DNA of 30,090 nucleotides, taken from assembly GCA_002353525.1 (NCBI GenBank), contig DEJV01000065.1, positions 1 to 30,090 on the forward strand, written 5' to 3'. Positions 23,925 through 30,090 of this stretch are shown one piece after another. Below the pieces are notes generated by a model that had not been told where the DNA came from, ran no database searches, and was given only the letters and a program-made list of their open reading frames with translations. The position numbers and the translations under genes are program-made. The stretch's first letter is position 1, and each line of letters begins with the position of its first letter. The DNA is from Prevotella sp. UBA2739 (GTDB lineage Bacteria > Bacteroidota > Bacteroidia > Bacteroidales > Bacteroidaceae).

Positions 23925-26753
23925 TTAGAATGTAATACTTACTCCTGCATTGAATGACTTCATCATCGGATAACGACTTACTACGTTCTCGGGGTCGATG
24001 TGATAGTCTTTCAAAAGCGAACTTATCGTGAAAAGATTGTTTGCATTAAGATAAACGCGCAAGCTGCCGATACCGGCCTTCTTCAGCATCTCTGAACTGA
24101 AGTTATATCCCAATTCTACGGTACGGAGTTTGAGATAAGAGGCATCCTTCACCCAGAACGAGCTCAGCTGATAGTTGTTCTGGTTGCTCTGTGTGGTCAG
24201 ACGGGGATAAGTGGCATTGGCACGGTTGTCAATGCCCTCTATGGGATAGTATGCCCATGCTCCCTTGGCCAGATCGAATGCATTGCCATTGTCAACAAAT
24301 GCTACAACCTGATCCCAGTTGTCAAGAAGGTTGGCTGAAACACCGGCAGCTCCCTGGAACAGCAACTCGAGATCGAATCCTTTGTAACCGACTTTTCCTC
24401 CGAAGCTGTAGTACCACTCAGGATACTCAGTCCTGCCCACTTGAGTGACATCATTCTGGTCGATCACATGATTGCCATCAAGGTCCTTGTACTTGATGTC
24501 GCCTGGCTGAACCGTACCAAATGCCGGAGTTACATCTCCTATGAGATTGCCATTTGCGTCGAAATCAGTGATGTCGTAGAATCCGTCAGCGACAAGACCA
24601 ATCAGTGCTCCATAAGCACGGCCCGTCTTTGCACTGAACGCATTGGCTGTAGGTACCTCTGCCATCTCGTCAATGCGGTTTTTGTTGTATGTCATCATAC
24701 CATTTATGCGATAGTCAACATCTCCCCATTTGCCTGTATAGGCTGCAGTAAGGTCGACACCATAGCTTGTCATCTTACCGATATTCGAGAAATAATACTG
24801 CTTACCATAATAGCCCATGAGTGAGTTGTCGAGTGTCAGAATGTCGTGGCGTTTGTCAAGATAAGCATCAATCGTGAGTTCAAGACCGTGGAACAAGGTT
24901 GCATCAATGCCAATGTTGTACTTCATGCTCTTCTCAGCATGTGCTTTTTCATTGGGCACAAACATGGGCACATAGGTGGTCTGCCAAGAGCCCTGGTTCT
25001 TGCCTGTATAAAAGGCACCAATGTAGCTATATGTGAAGAAATCCTTGAAAAGATAACGGCCAGAGGTGTTGAAACTGGAGAGTACTCCTGTTGCCGACGA
25101 TTCTGACGAACCTGTAAGGCCTGCAGAAGCGCGCACCTTCAGATAGTTCACGATGTTGTTGTCTTTGAGGAAACTCTCTTCGCTTGCTACCCATGCCAAC
25201 GAGAGTGCTGGGTAGGTGCTCCAACGGTTGCCTTCGGCATAAGCGTCATTGCCGAAATGCGAGACCGCCAGTTCGGCCACATAGCGATGGGCATAGTCAT
25301 AGTGTACGAAACCGTTCAAGTTCAGTGTGTTGTACTTGTATCGGTAAGCGTCGTGGCTTTCCCCTTTGTACGAAGACACATCCCAATTGACCATGGCCGA
25401 AATGCCGTGCTTGCCAAAAGCATGGTCGTAGCCGGCGGTGAGTTTATACTGTTTCCAGTCCTGCATTCCGTTCGAACCATAGCCACTTGCAGTAATTGTT
25501 GTCGTCTCGTCGGTAGTTGTTGTAGCTCCCTGATGCCAGCGTGCATAGTTGCGGGTCTTGCTGTAAGCACTCAGTGTATAGCTGTAGAACGATACCGACT
25601 GCTTGAGATACAATCCTGGAGTCAGCATGTCGAGACGCTCACGAACGGAAAAGTTTGTCTGCAATGTACGCGCCTTGTACGATTGCCAGCCCAGTGCATT
25701 GACAGATGCGTAGGGATTGTTGGGATAGACGGCCGTACCCGAATAGTTTCCTTCTGCCTCATTGTCGTATACATTGTATATATTCGACGGATAGCGCGAC
25801 AGGTCGGTGAAGAGTTGGCTGATTGAGTAGTTGGGACGCTTCATATTCTCAATACGTCCGCCCATATCGAGTTTCACGTCGAAGATGTCCAGTACATTGA
25901 AGTCGAGATTGGCACGAAGGTTATACTTCGAGTAACCCAGATTCTTTGTCAAGTCAGTATTCTTCGCATTCAAGATACCACTGTTGTTGAGGTATCCCAA
26001 GTCCACATTGTATTGAGCAATCTTTGAACCGCCGTTGAACACGATATCACCATCGAGGAAATGGCCGCTGCTCTTCAATGCCTCGTCATACCAGTCGACA
26101 TTCACTCCAGAACCGTTTTTGTAGGCTGCCAACTGGTCGGCAGCATAAACAGGCGACCACATCATGCGGTTGTCGTTCGACACGGCCTGATTATACAGCG
26201 AAGCATAGTCGTAGGAGTTAACGGGCTTGTTCACTTTTGTAGGCATCTGCACACCGGTGCGCAGACGTGCGTTGATAGAAGCCTTGGCAATTCTGCCCCG
26301 TTTCGTCACAATCTTTATGACACCATTGGCACCCTTCTCGCCATAGACAGCAAGGGCAGCGGCATCTTTAAGCACTGAAATACTTTCTATTTCGGCAGGT
26401 GAAAGACCTGATAGATATTGCGAAGTAACCTCGAATCCATCCACAAAGATCTTTGCCGTGTTCCAACTGCCAATACCAAAACTACCCATGCCTCGTACCA
26501 AGTATTTGGCGTCGTTGGCACCCAATTCGCCGGTACCTTCTTTTACTATCAATCCCGACATTTTGCCAACCAGCGTATTTGTCAAGTTTGACGTAACAGT
26601 CTTGTACAGTTCGTCGCCTGTCACGGTAGATGTTGAAGACGTCGTGACACGTTCTGCTTTCGACTCTTCCGACGAACTGTCATCCTGGGCTTTCAGGATT
26701 GCAGGAGTGAATGCCAGCAAACCTACGGCAACAGTTATAAATATCTTTTTCAT
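23925..26753 (-). CDS. SusC-like TonB-dependent transporter lacking the N-terminal carboxypeptidase-like domain
   Basis: The 942-residue outer-membrane protein has a signal peptide (AILKAQ cleavage region near 22) and then enters the plug domain almost at once (about 41-154, TSNLTNTLVGKMSGLIV and YGEKGANGVIKIVTKRG). The beta-barrel follows, with the SusC calcium-like loop DLDGNHVIDQNDV and YKGFDLELLFQGAAG, ending in SITF. SusC proteins usually carry an extra ~80-residue carboxypeptidase-like domain and a TonB box before the plug; neither is visible here. Such short SusC proteins are typical of the second pair in tandem SusCD loci. It is 24 nt after the truncated SusD gene and 9 nt before the intact one. 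Confidence 0.93.
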   Translation of the reverse strand: MKKIFITVAVGLLAFTPAILKAQDDSSSEESKAERVTTSSTSTVTGDELYKTVTSNLTNTLVGKMSGLIVKEGTGELGANDAKYLVRGMGSFGIGSWNTAKIFVDGFEVTSQYLSGLSPAEIESISVLKDAAALAVYGEKGANGVIKIVTKRGRIAKASINARLRTGVQMPTKVNKPVNSYDYASLYNQAVSNDNRMMWSPVYAADQLAAYKNGSGVNVDWYDEALKSSGHFLDGDIVFNGGSKIAQYNVDLGYLNNSGILNAKNTDLTKNLGYSKYNLRANLDFNVLDIFDVKLDMGGRIENMKRPNYSISQLFTDLSRYPSNIYNVYDNEAEGNYSGTAVYPNNPYASVNALGWQSYKARTLQTNFSVRERLDMLTPGLYLKQSVSFYSYTLSAYSKTRNYARWHQGATTTTDETTTITASGYGSNGMQDWKQYKLTAGYDHAFGKHGISAMVNWDVSSYKGESHDAYRYKYNTLNLNGFVHYDYAHRYVAELAVSHFGNDAYAEGNRWSTYPALSLAWVASEESFLKDNNIVNYLKVRASAGLTGSSESSATGVLSSFNTSGRYLFKDFFTYSYIGAFYTGKNQGSWQTTYVPMFVPNEKAHAEKSMKYNIGIDATLFHGLELTIDAYLDKRHDILTLDNSLMGYYGKQYYFSNIGKMTSYGVDLTAAYTGKWGDVDYRINGMMTYNKNRIDEMAEVPTANAFSAKTGRAYGALIGLVADGFYDITDFDANGNLIGDVTPAFGTVQPGDIKYKDLDGNHVIDQNDVTQVGRTEYPEWYYSFGGKVGYKGFDLELLFQGAAGVSANLLDNWDQVVAFVDNGNAFDLAKGAWAYYPIEGIDNRANATYPRLTTQSNQNNYQLSSFWVKDASYLKLRTVELGYNFSSEMLKKAGIGSLRVYLNANNLFTISSLLKDYHIDPENVVSRYPMMKSFNAGVSITF

Positions 26754-26777
26754 ATATTATGTACTTTTTTTGAGGTT

Positions 26778-28460
26778 TTAATATCCAGGGTTCTGGGTAA
26801 TAGTGCCCTTATTGATTTCCGATTGCGGGAAAGGCTCCAGATACATGGCAGGGCTCCAGAAGGAGGTGTAAGCCACTGCATCCCAATAGGTGTCGATCCA
26901 GTTTGCTGCATAAGGCCATGTGGCATCTTCAGTATCCTTGATGTTGAATTGAAGCATGCGCATCTCGCCACCACAGATACCCTTGTCGATATCGGCGCGT
27001 TTCCAGTGTTTCACGTCGAAGTATCGATGGTTTTCCTGGAAGAACTCAATGGCATCCTCACGCTGAATGATGGCGCGGAGTTTAGCTTGATCGGTTTCTG
27101 TAATCGACGGCAAACCAGCGCGGTTGTGCACGGCATTGAGATACTTCAGGGCATTCTGTGTGTCGCCTAATTCATTGTAAGCCTCAGCAAGATTCATGTA
27201 TGTTTCTGCCAAACGGAAGATGGGGGCTTCCATCCACAGACGCGAACCAGCTTTATAGAAGAACTTTGTGCGCTCGCCACACCCTTTGTCGGCGTCAATA
27301 GCATTGGGGAAGACATCACCCTTGCCCTTGTCGGCAGCATAGCCTCCACGGTTCCACCCTTGGTTTTGCCAGTTGTAGTCGCCAGGGTTGTTCATGGCAT
27401 CATGCCCTCCCCACTTGATGTCGGCGAGTGCCCGTGGCTCGAGTTTTGCAATGTTGGCAATCCAATTCGACCCGTCGCGTGGTGACGTATCACCCACCTT
27501 TGGCCAGTCCATGTCGGTACCGTCGGCAGCATAGTAGTTCTCTATGAAATTTGTCAGCACACCACTGCAGTCTGTGTCGTAACGGTTGGCAGTCTGGTAG
27601 TTCGAACAGTTGATGAAGTTCACCATCGGATCATATCCATCGTTTCTGTCGTTCTTGTAGGCCAGGATGATTTCGCGGCTGCCTGGTGTAGATGCAGCAG
27701 TAGCATAGTCATCAAAGGCATTCGGGTTAGGGCGTCCCAAGCCAGCACCTCCGGTGTTGATGAGTTCCACACCATTCGACTGGGCCCAGCTCAGCACGGC
27801 GAGATTGGCATCAACGGCCTGCTGCCAGCGCTGCATGTCTGCATGGCCAAAGCAGATGAGGTTGTTCAGTTCGCCATTGTCAAGATAGGGAGTATTACTG
27901 TTGAACAATGGGCGTGCGGCAAAGAGTAGCGTACGAGCCTTAATGGCCAGGACTGCGCCCTTAGTGATTCGTCCAGTATTGGCAGCATCCCACTTCTCGG
28001 GAACCAGGTCGTAAGCCTCGTCGCATAGTTGGAGAATGTAATCGAGTGTGCCCTGCAACGTCTCACGCCCTGCAGAAAGGTCATCGGTCGATACAAATGA
28101 CTTCTCTACGCGAGGTACGCCACCATAACGGTAGAACATTCCCATGTATCGGTAGGCAATAAGGGCAGTGACCTCACCCTTGATGTTGGCCTTCTCTGCA
28201 TCGCTCATATCGGGAACGTTGTCGATATTCTCCTTCACGAGGAAACACTGGCGGATGAACTTCCAGTTGTTGCCGTAGTGGTCGGCGCCGGCATCCGAGC
28301 CATCAGTGCCATTCACCGAAAGCCCCTGCTGAACGATATTGTAACTGCCATGCCAGCTGTAACCTCGGCCCACCTCACCCGAGATGGCGCCCAACGTGCA
28401 ATGGCCGATGCCCATGCCGCCTGGCCAACCATGGCGCAGCACATTGTTGTAGCACATCAT
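26778..28460 (-). pseudogene. SusD/RagB-like gene, 5'-truncated
   Basis: From the ATG at 28460 there are 560 SusD-like residues. YRYMGMFYRYGGVPRVEKSF, LAIKARTLLFAARPLFN, REDAIEFFQENHRYFDVKHWKRAD and a TITQNPGY end are all intact. However, there is no signal peptide or lipobox, and the first visible residues (NAFSALMMCYNNVL) correspond to a segment normally some 50-60 residues into a SusD. The frame stays open upstream to a TAG at 28535-28533, but codons before about 28490 do not look like SusD. Without a lipid anchor the product cannot reach the surface, so I treat it as broken. The usual SusC partner that should precede it is missing. Confidence 0.8.
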
Positions 28461-28600
28461 CAGGGCAGAGAAAGCATTCTTCTTATATAATCCGCAAAAC
28501 GATTTCAGAGCCGAAATAAAAACGAAACGATGCTATTTCCATAATTGAAAAGAAAACGAAATGGTATTTTAAAACATCAAATACCCAAAAAGCAATCATT

Positions 28601-28658
28601 AAAAAAACGCCACAAGAGCGGTCTAAGGACTTTTGTCCCTAACTGCACTCTTGTGGCG
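28601..28658 (-). terminator. Rho-independent terminator with nested hairpin
   Basis: CGCCACAAGAG (28608-28618) pairs perfectly with CTCTTGTGGCG (28648-28658). Inside the loop GGAC (28627-28630) and GTCC (28635-28638) form a second hairpin around TTTT. Seven A residues at 28601-28607 become a U-tract on the minus-strand transcript. It ends transcription from the small membrane protein and recombinase genes before it reaches the PUL. Confidence 0.85.
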
Positions 28659-28687
28659 CTAATTTATTAAAGGTGATTGATAGCTTA

Positions 28688-28948
28688 TTAATCGCAAAAG
28701 CTCCTGATCAATGCAGCAACAACAAACACGAAGATAGCGATGCCAACATTGAGCCAGTCAAAGCAAGTGGTTTTATACTTGCTATGATGCCAAGCCTGCA
28801 GAATGTAAGCGCTCAATCCGCCTGTCACACCAATAAACCAACCCGCATTGGTTGGATTTGGCATGTTACGACTAAAAAACATCAAAATTGCGGCAAAGAA
28901 AATTGCCATAAATAGCCATACGTAATGACCCTTCAGAAAATTCTTCAT
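28688..28948 (-). CDS. Small integral membrane protein (86 aa), unknown
   Basis: Three probable transmembrane helices are seen near residues 9-25 (YVWLFMAIFFAAILMFF), 36-52 and 64-82 (WLNVGIAIFVFVVAALI), joined by short polar loops with HHSKYK and an NPTN motif. The start MKNFLKG at 28948 gives a positive N-terminus. A TAnnTTTG-like box (28972-28979) just upstream suggests its own promoter, and the nested terminator ends the gene. The sequence does not match a family I recognise. It could be cargo of a mobile element or an ordinary Bacteroidales membrane protein. Confidence 0.6.
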   Translation of the reverse strand: MKNFLKGHYVWLFMAIFFAAILMFFSRNMPNPTNAGWFIGVTGGLSAYILQAWHHSKYKTTCFDWLNVGIAIFVFVVAALIRSFCD

Positions 28949-28971
28949 ATAAATAACTTTTTGATCACATG

Positions 28972-28979
28972 CAAAATTA
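28972..28979 (-). promoter_or_regulatory. Candidate -7 box for the small membrane protein gene
   Basis: On the minus strand TAATTTTG fits TAnnTTTG and lies 23 nt before the ATG at 28948. I find no TTTG at the correct -33 spacing, so this is weak evidence. Confidence 0.3.
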
Positions 28980-29050
28980 CCACTTTTTATGGTATCACAT
29001 CCCGTGCTTTTGAGAAAAGAAACTTCCGAGGACTCATTACGTTAAACACG

Positions 29051-30034
29051 TTAACCACTACGCCAACATCTCGCTACGTCTCTTAGTATAAGTCCGTCGG
29101 TAGAATGCGCGTATATTCGAGTCGTCTTGATATCTTGATGTCCTAAGATGCTCTGGATAGTGGTGATTGGCATACCCCGATTAAGACAAATAGTGGCACA
29201 GGTAACCCTTCCGCAGTGCATCGTAATATGCTTCCTTATACCCACTTCCTTCATGATCTTCGAGAGTATGATGTTACACCTGGAATTGCTCGGCATACTT
29301 ATCTTCCCATCGCTGAGCAAGTCAAGTGCCTTGCCGCCGAACATCTTGTCAAGCGGAACTCTTACAGCCTGCCTTGTTTTCTGCATCGTTTTCTCCAACC
29401 ATCGATGGGTGCCTACCTTCTTAACGTCCTTCCTAGAGAACTGGCATACGTCTGAGTAGCGCAATCCTGTATAACAAGAGAGCAGGAATCCCCTGGCCAC
29501 CTCCTTCTCGGCTCCTTCCAGTTTGTCCACCTTGGCCTCTACTTTCTTGATGTCACGTTCTGTCAGATGCTCTTTGTGGGTTTTCTCTGAGCGCATTTTG
29601 TATCTTCGAAAAGGGTCTCTGACTATCAGTTCCTCATCCAAAGCCATCCTCACGTACTGACGGAATGTACCCATGACCTTGGCGATGGTATTTACCTTGT
29701 AGTGGTGCTCCATCAACCATCTATCAAAACTGAGGATGGTTTCGTGGGTCAAGTCAGCGAAGGTCAAGCTCTCTTTATACTTCCTAAGTAACCTTATTGC
29801 ACTCCGATGGTTGAGTCTGGTTCTGTACGTCAACTGTTTCTCCTCCCACCTCGCCTCCATCCAGTCGATGAAGTTGGCCGTTGTTTCTTGACATATAACA
29901 TTAGGGTGATCTATTAAGTCATTAAGATCTCCTATCCTTTTCGTATAATACTCATTTTCAACCTGAATTTGTACGAAAGCCCTCTTACCTTGCAGTTGCT
30001 CTGCGATTTGTTCCAATAAATTATACACGTCCAT
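29051..30034 (-). CDS. Tyrosine recombinase / site-specific integrase
   Basis: The 327-residue protein has an N-terminal SAM-like core-binding domain (about 50-145, ending LDEELIVRDPFRRYKM) and a catalytic domain from about 157. The conserved residues of the family are all present: Arg192 (TGLRYSD), Lys219 (QKTRQ), His273 and Arg276 (HCGR), His299 (LGHQD) and Tyr308 (RIYAH). It should cut and rejoin DNA at a specific site through a phosphotyrosine link. It is shorter than the roughly 400-residue integrases of many Bacteroides conjugative elements because a full arm-binding domain is missing. It is transcribed toward the truncated SusD gene. It could serve an integrated element or a DNA inversion system; the sequence does not decide. 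Confidence 0.92.
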   Translation of the reverse strand: MDVYNLLEQIAEQLQGKRAFVQIQVENEYYTKRIGDLNDLIDHPNVICQETTANFIDWMEARWEEKQLTYRTRLNHRSAIRLLRKYKESLTFADLTHETILSFDRWLMEHHYKVNTIAKVMGTFRQYVRMALDEELIVRDPFRRYKMRSEKTHKEHLTERDIKKVEAKVDKLEGAEKEVARGFLLSCYTGLRYSDVCQFSRKDVKKVGTHRWLEKTMQKTRQAVRVPLDKMFGGKALDLLSDGKISMPSNSRCNIILSKIMKEVGIRKHITMHCGRVTCATICLNRGMPITTIQSILGHQDIKTTRIYAHSTDGLILRDVARCWRSG

Positions 30035-30090
30035 AGTTTTTGATTATAACGGCATTCGAAGGGCTTTATTATTCCGATAATTCCGCTCTC

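Larger units (their letters stand above)
28480..30090. mobile_element. Possible edge of an integrated element or site-specific rearrangement
   Basis: SusD homology ends abruptly near 28490. Beyond it lie AT-rich DNA, a strong terminator, a small membrane protein gene and a tyrosine recombinase, none of them PUL genes. Integrase genes commonly sit at the end of integrative elements. Terminal repeats could not be identified because the other end is outside the window. The stretch 28485-28600 holds no gene I can support. Confidence 0.4.

Noticed and set aside
28486..28554. A short frame beginning MEIASFRFYF upstream of the truncated SusD as a possible true start
   Set aside because: It is in a different frame from SusD and stops after about 19 codons, with no signal peptide or lipobox.
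1..30090. tRNA, rRNA, CRISPR array or riboswitch
   Set aside because: No cloverleaf, spaced direct-repeat array or known riboswitch pattern was found by reading both strands; a dedicated search would be needed to exclude small RNAs.

Overview
The window looks like the chromosome of a Bacteroidales bacterium, most probably Prevotella or a close relative. The evidence is tandem SusC/SusD genes, lipoproteins with Bacteroidetes-type lipoboxes, outer-membrane beta-barrels, membrane-tethered TPR-HTH regulators, and repeated matches to the Bacteroidetes promoter consensus (TTTG, 17-23 bp, TAnnTTTG) in place of Shine-Dalgarno sites. The species cannot be fixed from what is visible here.

Left part (1-13.3 kb): a housekeeping region. 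It opens with a partial and a complete outer-membrane beta-barrel gene and a tiny lipoprotein gene on the minus strand. A plus-strand lipoprotein TPR-HTH regulator follows, then a minus-strand dnaG-cls pair (primase and cardiolipin synthase, overlapping by 4 bp), then a second plus-strand TPR/HTH regulator (DUF6377-like). Next is a minus-strand pair, a RecD-like helicase and rmuC, again with a 4-bp overlap. Divergent from it is a plus-strand set: a small membrane protein, a DUF3822 protein and rsmD. Short tandem repeats fill two of the gaps.

Middle and right (13.3-28.5 kb): a minus-strand polysaccharide utilization locus (PUL). In transcription order it holds a 5'-truncated SusD, a SusC without its N-terminal extension, an intact SusD, a DUF5060/GH5-like hydrolase, a large surface lipoprotein with a duplicated C-terminal domain, GH30, a CE1-type esterase, a cytoplasmic GH130 and a clan GH-A hydrolase I cannot place in a family. 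Gaps are mostly 7-55 nt, so it is probably one operon. The secreted enzymes and lipoproteins would bind, deacylate and cut a polysaccharide, SusC/SusD would import oligomers, and GH130 would split the terminal linkage in the cytoplasm. The substrate is not settled; a mannose-containing or beta-glucan-type polymer is an inference.

Right edge (28.5-30.1 kb): the PUL loses its head here. SusD homology stops abruptly, no SusC partner or PUL regulator lies upstream, and the neighbouring DNA is AT-rich. It carries a terminator hairpin, a small membrane protein gene and a complete tyrosine recombinase gene. This looks like the edge of an integrated element or of a site-specific rearrangement, and it is the most interesting point in the window.
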